DNA from: Candidatus Tagabacteria bacterium CG09_land_8_20_14_0_10_41_14 | GTDB taxonomy: Bacteria > Patescibacteriota > Minisyncoccia > JAHISW01 > Tagabacteraceae | Assembly (NCBI GenBank): GCA_002774055.1 | Contig: PEZL01000038.1 | Coordinates: 1-31,433, forward strand | Length of the DNA stretch: 31,433 bases | Direction of reading: 5' to 3' | In this document: positions 15,883 through 22,833 of the stretch, in pieces | How the letters are laid out: each line of letters begins with the position of its first letter | Position numbering within the stretch: the first letter of the stretch is position 1 | Program-made: the position numbers and the translations under genes | Notes under the pieces: model-generated | Seen by the model: the letters and a program-made list of their open reading frames with translations, nothing else | What the model was told of the DNA's origin: nothing | Database searches by the model: none

Positions 15883-18800
15883 AATTTTATTTCTCTTATC
15901 TCTTCACAAATAATATTTGGTTCGTCGTTTCTGTGGCTTAATCTTCCTCTTATTATAACACATTTATTTTCTTCCAACAGATGGCCATAGTCGTTTAATG
16001 TCTTCGGGAAAACCACCGATTCTATGCTGTCGGTTAAATCCATAAATTTTATAAAGGCCATCGGCTCTCCGTTTTTGGTCATGATTTTTTTTATTGCCTC
16101 GGGCATGGCGGCGAAAATAACCGGTGTTTGCCTTATGAAAGTTTTGATTGTTTTAATGTTTAGTTTGGCATTTTTCAGTCTGCTTCGGTATTTATCCAGC
16201 GGGTGGCCGGAAATATAGAGACCGAGAAGTTCTTTTTCAAGTTTTAGTTTTTCTTCAAGCGCTAAGGGTTCTGTCTCTTTCAGTCTTAAGCCGGGAGTTT
16301 GTATTGCGTTTTCGGCCGCGGAAAAAAGTGAAGATTGGTTGAAGTTTTGGCTTTGCTTAGTTTCTTTGTGGTAGGCCAGTATTTTTTCTAAGTTGAAAAG
16401 CAACTTGTTTCTTTCTTCAAACCCGTCCAGGGCGCCCACTTTTATAAGGGATTCAATTGATTTTTTGTTTAAATCGCGCGATTGTATTCTTTCCAGAAGA
16501 TTTTCAACGGAGGTAAAAAGGCCGTTGGCTTTTCGTTCGTTTACTATATTTTTTATTATGTTTTCACCCACGTTTTTTATTGCGGATAATCCAAAGCGAA
16601 TGGCCTGCCTGCCGGCAGGCAGGGCTCGCTGCTCGCCTGTTTTTTCTGGATTGACCAGCATAAAATCACCGAAACTTTCATTAATATCCGGGGGCAATAC
16701 TTTTATCCCCATTCTGTTGCATTCACCAATAATTTCAGAGATTTTGTCCGTGTCGCCGGCCTCGGCGCTAAGCACCGCCGTCATAAATTCTCCCGGATAA
16801 TTTGCCTTGAGGTAGGCGGTTTGATAGGCCACCATGCCGTAACTGGCTGCATGCGCTTTGTTGAATCCGTAGCCCTTAAAAGGGTTAAATAAACGCCACA
16901 ATGTTTCTGCTTTTTCTTTTGAAAGATTGCCGTGTTTTTGGCACCCTTCTATAAATATTTTTTCTTGTTTGGCCATTTCCGCCGGAATTTTTTTACCAAT
17001 CGCTTTTCTAAACTTGTCCACCGTCCCCCAGTTATATCCGGCTAATTCCATGGCGATTAAAAGCACATCTTCCTGATAAGTTACCACGCCGTAAGTATTA
17101 CCCAATATCTTTTCAAGCCGCGGGTCCAGATAACTTACGGGTTCTTTGCCGTGTTTCCTGTTGATATAACTTGGAATGTTTGCTATTGGTCCGGGCCTGA
17201 AAAGGGCAATCATGGCCATGATGTCGGCAATATTGCTGGGTTTTAATTGTTTCAAGTATTTTGTCATACCGCTTCCTCCCAGTTGAAAAAGTCCAATTGT
17301 GTTTCCGCGGGCCACGAGTTCAAAACTTTTTTTGTCATCAAGCGGAATTTTATCCAAATTAATTTTTTCTCCGCGAAGTTTTTCAATTAGATCCACGGCG
17401 CGGCCTAAAATAGAAAGATTGCGGATTCCTAAAAAATCAAATTTTAAAAGTCCCACATCCTCCACTGCGGCCATATCATATTGGGTGATTATTTTGTCAC
17501 CGTTTGGTTCGCGTTGGAGGGGAACATGGTTGATAAGTTCATCCGGGCTGATAACCACTCCGGCCGCGTGTACTGAAATATGCCTGGCTGAGCCTTCTAT
17601 TTTTTGCGCCAGGTCTAAAATTTCTTTTGTTTCACTTTCATTTTCATAGGCATTTTTTAATGCGTGGTTCATTCCTATCGCTTTTTTAATACTCATGGGA
17701 AAGCCTTGTGAACCGAAGGGAATCATTTTTGCGATTCTGTCGCCGATAGGATAGCTATAGTCTAAAACTCTTGTTATATCTCGCACTGAACCTCTGGCCA
17801 TCATTGTTCCAAAAGTCCCGATTTGCGCCACCTTATCAAGTCCGTATCTTTGTTTGGCGTATTCAATAAGTTCATCCCGTCTGTCGTCGGCAAAGTCCAT
17901 GTCAATATCGGGCGGAGAAGGCCGGTATGGATTTAAAAATCTTTCAAAGGGCAAGTTGTATTTTAACGGGTCTACATTGCTGATACCGATTAGGTAAGAA
18001 ACAAAAGAACCGGCGGCCGAACCTCGTGTGTTTGTGATTATGCCCCTAGCCTTGGCGTGGTTTACAAAGTCGGCAACTATTAAAAAATATGGAGCATACC
18101 CTTTGTTATTAATAATTCCCAGCTCGTAATCAATTCTTTCTTTTGCTTTTTTTAGATTTTTTTTATCTTCAAAAAAGCCCGAAGATTTTAGTCCGGCCGC
18201 TGTTTTTTCACGCAAATATGCTTCCGCGTTTTTTCCTCCGGGTATTTCGAATTTTGGAAAAATCCATTCGCCAAGGTTTAATTCCACGTTGCATTTTTCC
18301 GCTATCTTTACGGTGTTTTCAATGGCTTCCGGGACATCCTTAAAAAGGGAAGCCATTTCTTCCGTGCTTCTGAAAGAATAGTCGTCGTTTTTCATTGTGA
18401 GTCGGTTGTGATCTTTCATTAAACTGTTTGTCTGAATGGCGAGCAGCGCGTCCTGCGCAGCAGCGTCTTCTTTTTTTAAGTAATGAATATCTTGAGTGGC
18501 GATGACGGGTATATTCATTTTTTTTCCAAGTTCAACAACACGTTTATTTACTAAATCGTAGTTTGGCACGGTTGGGTGGTGCTGTATTTCAAGAAAAAAT
18601 GAATCTTTGCCGAATATATTTTGGTATTCTTCCGCGGTTTTTTGGGCTTGTTCATATTTCTCGCTTAAAAGCAGGCGGGGAATTTCTCCACCCAAGCAGG
18701 CGGTGGAGGCGATTAATCCTTTTGAATATTTTGCCAGAAGTTCTTTGTCCATTCGCGGTTTGTAGTAAAATCCTTCAATGTGCGCCGCGCTGGTTAGTTT

Positions 18801-19103
18801 CAAAAGATTTTTGTATCCCTCCTCGTTTTTGGCGAGAAGAATCAGGTGATATGGTTTGGCGTCAATGCCGGCTTCTTTTTGCCGCATTCCCCGCGGAGCG
18901 ATATATGCTTCGGTTCCAAGGATTGGTTTGATTTCCGCGGCAATTGCTTTTTTATAAAACTGTATAATGCCATGCATGTTGCCGTGGTCGGTCAAAGCAA
19001 GGGCCGACATTTTATTTTCCACGGCCTCATTAACCAAATTAGGCACCTTGGCCAGGCCGTCCAGAAGCGAGTAATGAGAATGAGTGTGCAGGTGAACAAA
19101 CAT
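15879..19103 (-). CDS. dnaE: DNA polymerase III alpha subunit
   Basis: This is the replicative polymerase. The 1074-residue protein opens with the PHP domain (FVHLHTHSHYSLLDG, LTDHGNMHG). It carries the catalytic palm with the acidic PDIDMDFADDRR motif, continues through the fingers and tandem HhH region, and ends with an OB fold (PVIFAAMPEAIKKI, VIIRGRLSHRN). It is the DnaE class, not PolC: there is no exonuclease insertion. A perfect 20-base palindrome (16604-16623) is inserted in frame and encodes LPAGRQA, the same element as in dnaG. It is the first gene of the minus-strand dnaE-thrS-MFS operon. A TAGAAT box lies 6 bases before the ATG, hinting at a leaderless start, but no good -35 was found. 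Confidence 0.97.
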   Translation of the reverse strand: MFVHLHTHSHYSLLDGLAKVPNLVNEAVENKMSALALTDHGNMHGIIQFYKKAIAAEIKPILGTEAYIAPRGMRQKEAGIDAKPYHLILLAKNEEGYKNLLKLTSAAHIEGFYYKPRMDKELLAKYSKGLIASTACLGGEIPRLLLSEKYEQAQKTAEEYQNIFGKDSFFLEIQHHPTVPNYDLVNKRVVELGKKMNIPVIATQDIHYLKKEDAAAQDALLAIQTNSLMKDHNRLTMKNDDYSFRSTEEMASLFKDVPEAIENTVKIAEKCNVELNLGEWIFPKFEIPGGKNAEAYLREKTAAGLKSSGFFEDKKNLKKAKERIDYELGIINNKGYAPYFLIVADFVNHAKARGIITNTRGSAAGSFVSYLIGISNVDPLKYNLPFERFLNPYRPSPPDIDMDFADDRRDELIEYAKQRYGLDKVAQIGTFGTMMARGSVRDITRVLDYSYPIGDRIAKMIPFGSQGFPMSIKKAIGMNHALKNAYENESETKEILDLAQKIEGSARHISVHAAGVVISPDELINHVPLQREPNGDKIITQYDMAAVEDVGLLKFDFLGIRNLSILGRAVDLIEKLRGEKINLDKIPLDDKKSFELVARGNTIGLFQLGGSGMTKYLKQLKPSNIADIMAMIALFRPGPIANIPSYINRKHGKEPVSYLDPRLEKILGNTYGVVTYQEDVLLIAMELAGYNWGTVDKFRKAIGKKIPAEMAKQEKIFIEGCQKHGNLSKEKAETLWRLFNPFKGYGFNKAHAASYGMVAYQTAYLKANYPGEFMTAVLSAEAGDTDKISEIIGECNRMGIKVLPPDINESFGDFMLVNPEKTGEQRALPAGRQAIRFGLSAIKNVGENIIKNIVNERKANGLFTSVENLLERIQSRDLNKKSIESLIKVGALDGFEERNKLLFNLEKILAYHKETKQSQNFNQSSLFSAAENAIQTPGLRLKETEPLALEEKLKLEKELLGLYISGHPLDKYRSRLKNAKLNIKTIKTFIRQTPVIFAAMPEAIKKIMTKNGEPMAFIKFMDLTDSIESVVFPKTLNDYGHLLEENKCVIIRGRLSHRNDEPNIICEEIREIKL
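16604..16623. repeat. Perfect 20-base palindrome inside dnaE
   Basis: CCTGCCTGCCGGCAGGCAGG is fully self-complementary, in frame, and encodes LPAGRQA on the minus strand. It matches the palindrome in dnaG (1784-1804). Confidence 0.85.
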
Positions 19104-19140
19104 AATTTTATTCTACAAAATTTTGGGTCAATCAGCACCC

Positions 19141-19169
19141 TTGACAGATTGATATAACTCTGCTAGTCT
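19141..19169 (+). promoter_or_regulatory. Strong promoter of the small membrane protein gene
   Basis: Consensus TTGACA (19141-19146), a 17-base spacer, and TAGTCT (19164-19169) preceded by TGC (extended -10). The start is expected near 19177, leaving a leader of about 28 bases. It is the best match to a sigma-70 consensus in the window. Confidence 0.8.
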
Positions 19170-19204
19170 TATTTGAAACGGAACCTTGAAAGGAGGGAAG
19201 AAAG

Positions 19205-19423
19205 ATGAAAAAACTTATTTTATGGGAAGCGGTGATGGCCGCAGTAACGCTCGGAGCTTTCTTTATATTTCTGAAGTTATTCTCTGTTGATTTTGCTGTT
19301 GTTGTTGCTGTTGTTGGTGCTGTTGTTGTTGCTGGTGATATAAATGCCCCCAAAAAATGGGTGGTTATTTCACTAGCAGTGGAAGCAATAATTGTTTTTT
19401 CAGTAATAGTTACCACCATTTAA
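19205..19423 (+). CDS. Small hydrophobic membrane protein (72 aa, hypothetical)
   Basis: The 72-residue protein is nearly all hydrophobic: MKKLILWEAVMAAVTLGAFF leads into a first helix, a valine-rich segment built from GTT/GCT triplets follows (about residues 29-43), and a third segment (about 51-72) runs to the C-terminus. One polar turn (GDINAPKKW) separates the last two. It is the clearest stand-alone unit in the window: consensus promoter, AGGAGG Shine-Dalgarno at about 19192-19197 with normal spacing, and an intrinsic terminator after the stop. That full set is unlike the neighbouring genes and suggests high, independent expression or a different origin. I do not recognise a family; no function is proposed beyond an integral membrane protein. 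Confidence 0.75.
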   Translation: MKKLILWEAVMAAVTLGAFFIFLKLFSVDFAVVVAVVGAVVVAGDINAPKKWVVISLAVEAIIVFSVIVTTI

Positions 19424-19442
19424 TTATTTTCTACCTCACTTT

Positions 19443-19479
19443 TGGCGCTGGCTCAATGCGGTTGGCGCCATTTTTTATT
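19443..19479 (+). terminator. Intrinsic terminator after the small membrane protein gene
   Basis: TGGCGC (19443-19448) pairs with GCGCCA (19465-19470), followed directly by TTTTTTATTTTTATT. The 16-base loop is long but the T run is strong. Confidence 0.7.
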
Positions 19480-19490
19480 TTTATTATCCA

Positions 19491-19517
19491 ACTGTTCGAG
19501 ATCCGATCTCGAACAGT
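19491..19517. repeat. Perfect 12-base inverted repeat upstream of rnhB
   Basis: ACTGTTCGAGAT (19491-19502) and ATCTCGAACAGT (19506-19517) surround CCG. The element lies between the preceding terminator and the rnhB -10 box, so it could be an operator or a second hairpin. It has no T run of its own. The spacing does not fit a LexA box. Confidence 0.75.
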
Positions 19518-19542
19518 CACGATTTTATTTGCTTGCATTGCG

Positions 19543-19551
19543 TGTTAAAAT
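19543..19551 (+). promoter_or_regulatory. Extended -10 promoter of rnhB
   Basis: TG-T-TAAAAT (TAAAAT at 19546-19551) lies 7 bases before the ATG at 19559, predicting a leaderless mRNA. No clear -35 box. Confidence 0.45.
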
Positions 19552-19558
19552 ACAAATA

Positions 19559-20152
19559 ATGGTTAAGAAGTATATCGTGGCGATAGATGAAGCCGGCAGA
19601 GGACCCTTGGCCGGACCAATAGCCGTTGCGGCGGTAGCCGCAACGGCAAATTCAAAACTATTAAAAAACATTAGAGATTCTAAAAAACTTTCCGTTAAAC
19701 AGCGCGAAGAATGGTTTGAGATTTTGAAAGATAATTTTGAATACAAGGTGGTAATGGTGGGGCCGCAAATTATAGACAGAATTGGTATTCAACGCGCCAC
19801 CAAATTAGCCGTGGCGCGAGTTTTGCGAAAAATCTCTCGTGCTATAGAATTTACGATAGTGAGAGATATATCACGAAACAAACCTTTAGTTTTGTTGGAT
19901 GGATTACTAAAGGCGCCGAAACATTATGAACAAAAAACAATTATTAGAGGAGACGAAAAAATTCCCCTTATTTCTGCCGCCTCTGTAATTGCAAAGGTGG
20001 TGAGAGATAAAAAAATGCGGCGGCTGCATCGTCTTTACCCCGAATATTGCCTGGATTGCCACAAAGGCTATGGCACCAAAAAGCATTATAAAATGCTTAA
20101 AAAAAACGGAGTTTCGGAAATTCATCGAAAAACATTTTTAAAAAATTTGTAA
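19559..20152 (+). CDS. rnhB: Ribonuclease HII
   Basis: RNase HII cuts the RNA strand of RNA-DNA hybrids and removes single ribonucleotides from DNA. The 197-residue protein has the metal-binding set: D10-E11 in AIDEAGRGPLAGPI, a third Asp in PLVLLDGLLKAP, and a fourth in ASVIAKVVRDKKM. The family motif GYGTKKH is near the C-terminus. The true start is ATG 19559: it places the DEAGRG motif at residue 10 as in the family, and a -10 box lies 7 bases upstream. A longer in-frame reading from 19442 would run through the terminator and the inverted repeat and is rejected. The NDH-like gene follows after 10 bases and is likely co-transcribed. Confidence 0.95.
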   Translation: MVKKYIVAIDEAGRGPLAGPIAVAAVAATANSKLLKNIRDSKKLSVKQREEWFEILKDNFEYKVVMVGPQIIDRIGIQRATKLAVARVLRKISRAIEFTIVRDISRNKPLVLLDGLLKAPKHYEQKTIIRGDEKIPLISAASVIAKVVRDKKMRRLHRLYPEYCLDCHKGYGTKKHYKMLKKNGVSEIHRKTFLKNL

Positions 20153-20162
20153 TATTTAATTA

Positions 20163-21257
20163 ATGAAAAAAAATTTGATTATAATAGGCGGCGGCTTTGC
20201 CGGGATTACTCTGGCAAAAAAATTATTAAAGACCGCCAGGGATAGGTTTTCAATAACCTTGGTTGATAAGAATGATTATCAGCTCTTTTACCCCGCGTTT
20301 TTTAAGGCGCTTGTCAGCAAAAAAAATTTGTCTGAGATTTTTAATGTCGTGGCAATAAAATTTGAACGAATTTTTAGTAAATCGGACATAAAGATTGTCA
20401 AAAGAGAAGTGAAAAATGTTTTTCCCGCCCAAAACAAGATTTTATTAAAAGAAGCCGGCCGCAATAAAGGGCAGAACAGACTGGATTATGATTACCTTGT
20501 TGTTGCCGCGGGCAGAGAGACCAAGGTGCCGGGTTTAACCTTTCAGTCCTTTGAAGATGTTTTGAGACTGAAAGAAAGAATGGAGAATCTTTTTAAAAAC
20601 GCGGAGAAAAATAGCGTTATAGAAATTGTGGTGGTGGGGGCCGGGGCCACGGGCTGCGGATTGGTCGGTTTCCTTTCCGAATACGCGTGTGAGTTGTCTG
20701 TTAAACACAAATACTCCAAGAACCCGGCAAAATTAAAAATAGTTGACAGCCACGATTGTTTACTTGTCGGTTGTTCCGGCTGGCTTCAGGAAAAAGTTTC
20801 GCAATCTTTAAAGAAAATGGGTGTGGAGATTGTAACGCGGACCAGGTTTGATCCGGCTAAAGAAACGGCGCCTGTTGTTGTTTGGGCGGTTGGCGCGGAA
20901 CCCGTGCGTTTTTTTGACGGCGAGATCACCGAACATTTGCGTTTAAGGGGCCAGAGCAATGTTCTTGTTTTAGAAGCCGTTACGGCGCAATCGGCCATAC
21001 ACCGCGCCAAATATATTTCGCGCGCCCTGATGCGGCTTTTGGATAAAAAAGAGTTAAAACCCTATGGCTCCAACAAGGATTACAACATTGTGGAATTGGG
21101 AGAAAAATATGCTTTCGCGGATTTGGGTTTTATAAAACTGAAGGGCAGGATGGCGCGCTGGGCGCATGAGTTGGCCCTTGTAAGATATTTAATTTCTGTT
21201 ATGGGGATTTCAAAAGCGGTTAACTGGTTCAAAAAATACCGGGGGTTGTTACTATAA
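20163..21257 (+). CDS. NADH dehydrogenase type II-like FAD/NAD(P) oxidoreductase, unusual FAD site
   Basis: The 364-residue protein has the two-dinucleotide-fold plan of NDH-2-type flavoproteins. It starts with an FAD-binding GGGFAGITLAKKL, continues with NDYQLFYPAFF after the first beta unit, and has DYLVVAAGRETKVPG and the NAD-binding fold VVGAGATGCGLVGFL near residue 160. Most relatives then carry a G-D motif (x-x-GD-x-A) that binds the FAD ribityl chain. Here the matching place reads NVLVLEAVTAQSAIHRAKYI, with the GD and several residues gone. The C-terminal region (FIKLKGRMARWAHELALVRY) resembles the membrane-associating tail of NDH-2. It could be a divergent quinone reductase or a related enzyme with altered FAD binding. 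No other respiratory gene is in view. It is probably in an operon with rnhB. Confidence 0.8.
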   Translation: MKKNLIIIGGGFAGITLAKKLLKTARDRFSITLVDKNDYQLFYPAFFKALVSKKNLSEIFNVVAIKFERIFSKSDIKIVKREVKNVFPAQNKILLKEAGRNKGQNRLDYDYLVVAAGRETKVPGLTFQSFEDVLRLKERMENLFKNAEKNSVIEIVVVGAGATGCGLVGFLSEYACELSVKHKYSKNPAKLKIVDSHDCLLVGCSGWLQEKVSQSLKKMGVEIVTRTRFDPAKETAPVVVWAVGAEPVRFFDGEITEHLRLRGQSNVLVLEAVTAQSAIHRAKYISRALMRLLDKKELKPYGSNKDYNIVELGEKYAFADLGFIKLKGRMARWAHELALVRYLISVMGISKAVNWFKKYRGLLL

Positions 21258-21444
21258 TGGCACCAATGGAGTTCCCGGCACCGTAATTATAATAACAATA
21301 ACCTCCACCCCCAGGACTTTTGGGAATAACACTAAGAAATCCGGCATTTACTAATTCCTGCATACTTTGGTCATAATATGTTTGTCCTTCGCAGGCGCCT
21401 CCGCCCGAAGTCATAGAAATGGGCGAGGACGTCGGATGTCCTTA
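21229..21444 (-). pseudogene. Pilin C-terminal remnant
   Basis: A minus-strand frame reads GHPTSSPISMTSGGGACEGQ, then YYDQSMQELVNAGFLSVIPK, then SPGGGGYCYYNYG. This resembles the C-terminal half of type IV pilin-like proteins common in this group: aromatic start, Q-E-L-x-x-A-G-F-L-x-x-IP-K-x-P, paired cysteines and a GYCYYNYG-type strand. A stop codon lies just upstream, and there is no N-terminal prepilin helix. The downstream end runs into the 3' end of the NDH-like gene (PGIF then stop), so both ends are lost. It is probably a gene fragment left by rearrangement in the accessory patch. The pilin match is by eye only. Confidence 0.45.
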
Positions 21445-21465
21445 TACCCGCAACCGCTAGCAAAT

Positions 21466-21837
21466 TTAGTTATAAATTGAAACGTCCACGCCAAGTTTTT
21501 CTTTAAGAACTTTTTTAACCTGTGCCATTTCGGCGTTTAAAATTTTGAAATCTTCTTCGTAATTGGTTAAACGTTGCAGGAAATTTTCCAAAAGATTGGT
21601 CAATTTGTCCAATTTTTGTTCAAATAAATCCATTCTGTGTTCAAAAGTGTCCATTCGTTTGTCTATTCTGGCCTCAAATCTGTCCATTCGTTCATCCATT
21701 TTCTGAAATTTAAAGTCCATTCGTTCATCCATTTTCTGAAATTTAAAGTCCATTGCCTCAACAACGACCGACTGATATACCCCCAGTTTTTTGTCTAAGG
21801 CCTCTTCAAGAGCTTTTTTTGTAATTTGTTCTACCAT
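21466..21837 (-). CDS. Coiled-coil protein with internal 11-residue repeat
   Basis: The 123-residue protein is almost entirely heptad-patterned and charged. It has an exact duplication of an 11-residue unit (MDFKFQKMDER twice), matched by a 33-base tandem repeat at the DNA level near 21690-21755. This continues with related MDRFEARIDKRMDTFEHRMD units and a leucine-zipper-like segment (LDKLTNLLENFLQRL). No membrane segment or signal is present, so a cytoplasmic oligomeric rod is expected. I do not recognise a function. A minus-strand promoter (TTTGAC 21871-21866, 16 bases, TAAAAT 21849-21844) ends 6 bases before the ATG at 21837, suggesting a leaderless transcript. It stands in the accessory patch between a pilin remnant and a transposase. 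Confidence 0.7.
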   Translation of the reverse strand: MVEQITKKALEEALDKKLGVYQSVVVEAMDFKFQKMDERMDFKFQKMDERMDRFEARIDKRMDTFEHRMDLFEQKLDKLTNLLENFLQRLTNYEEDFKILNAEMAQVKKVLKEKLGVDVSIYN

Positions 21838-21843
21838 TATTTT

Positions 21844-21871
21844 ATTTTACCTTAAAAATCAAAAAGTCAAA
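21844..21871 (-). promoter_or_regulatory. Promoter of the coiled-coil protein gene
   Basis: On the minus strand, TTTGAC (or TTGACT one base on), a 15-16-base spacer and TAAAAT sit 6 bases before the start codon. Confidence 0.45.
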
Positions 21872-21917
21872 AGAGTTAGAATAATTTTTCCATCCATCCA
21901 TCCAGCCAGGCCATGAC

Positions 21918-21945
21918 TATACTAAAAAATATGACGACCGTCATA
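21918..21945. repeat. Left direct repeat flanking the transposase
   Basis: TATACTA-N8-GACGACCG-T-CATAA, matching the copy at 22668-22695 in words and spacing. GACGACCG is here also the loop region of a small TATGAC/GTCATA palindrome. Confidence 0.6.
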
Positions 21946-21969
21946 AAATTTAGCCATTAAAACAGGGCA

Positions 21970-22602
21970 TTAGTCATTCAACGGAGCAGATTTGACTAAT
22001 ATTTTGATAATTTTGGCGACCATTTCTTCGGTTGATAAATTACGATAATTGAATCTGAATTCTTGTTCTTTCATATATCCCCAAAACCCTTCAATGCCGT
22101 TAATGTGGATTTTCTTGTTTTCTTTTTTCTTGAAATATTCCTTGTTTCCGTGATCAATTGTTTCGTGTTTGTATCCCTTCTTTTTTAATCCGTCATACGC
22201 CGTCCATGTGTCAGAATAAACATCGCTTTCAAGGACAATCTTCCCTTTGATGATTTTCTGCAAAGTTTTTTTGCCTGTATCTTTTACAAATTTGACATAT
22301 ACGGTTCCATTCCGCTGATATATTCCAAATACCGGCTGAAGCAATGTTTTAGCCCCTCTTCCACGCTTTACGGCATTAACCCTGCGCAGTTTTTCCCGTT
22401 TTTCACTTCTGCGATTTCTGATTGTGAAGAAACAGCGATGGACAAGTTTCTGCGGTAATTTGACTTCCTTTGCTGTCTTGTTTGCGGTAAAATCATAAAC
22501 AAACCACCAGAGCAGTTCATACCAGATATCCAGCGCCAACCTTGATCTTGCAAGTTTTGTTGTTATTGTGTCGCCACAAGAGACAAACGCATACTTATTC
22601 AC
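21970..22602 (-). pseudogene. IS1595-family (ISXO2-like) transposase with internal deletions
   Basis: The 210-residue frame clearly belongs to the IS1595/ISXO2 DDE group: KLARSRLALDIWYELLWWFV, NKTAKEVKLPQKLVHRCFF, KRGRGAK, VYSDTWTAYDGL, HINGIEGFWGY and FRFNYRNLS. Two in-frame gaps stand out when I compare it with family members from memory. The segment before KRGRGAK lacks the D-E-S/T-Y-x-G block with the first catalytic Asp, and GFWGYMKE runs straight into QEFRFNYR, skipping about 20 residues. Full members are roughly 250-300 residues. The start is GTG. I infer an inactive copy. A degenerate direct repeat of about 30 bases, TATACTA-N8-GACGACCG, lies on both sides (21918 and 22668). No terminal inverted repeats were found. 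Confidence 0.75.
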
Positions 22603-22667
22603 GTTCCGAGCGCTTAAGCGGTATAAAAATTATACAAGAAATTACACAACGACTTTCTTTATCCGTA

Positions 22668-22695
22668 TATACTATAACTACCGACGACCGCATAA
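22668..22695. repeat. Right direct repeat flanking the transposase
   Basis: TATACTA-N8-GACGACCG-CATAA, the second copy of the degenerate direct repeat. Between it and the transposase lies also a CGCTTAAGCG palindrome, near 22610. Confidence 0.6.
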
Positions 22696-22796
22696 CTTAT
22701 AGCATATACGAATTAGAGAATTAGAGAAAATGTGTCATGATTGTAGAACAAAATATAGTTGCAGGACAAAATATGCGCAAAAAAGCGCAAAAAAAT

Positions 22797-22825
22797 TTGT
22801 GTTCCGCCTTTGTTTATTGTAAAAT
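22797..22825 (+). promoter_or_regulatory. Promoter of the cysteine desulfurase gene
   Basis: TTGTGT (22797-22802), a 17-base spacer and TAAAAT (22820-22825) end 8 bases before the ATG at 22834, so the mRNA would be leaderless. This also decides the start codon against an in-frame one at 22759. Confidence 0.6.
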
Positions 22826-22833
22826 TAAAAATT

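Noticed and set aside
19491..19517. LexA/SOS box
   Set aside because: It contains CTGT and ACAG, but their spacing (17 bases) does not match CTGT-N8-ACAG or GAAC-N4-GTTC.
19442..19558. Upstream in-frame start for RNase HII
   Set aside because: The extension covers a terminator, an inverted repeat and a -10 box, and the DEAGRG motif would sit too far from the N-terminus.
22759..22833. Upstream in-frame start for the cysteine desulfurase
   Set aside because: A promoter at 22797-22825 lies inside that extension, and the family N-terminus begins at 22834.
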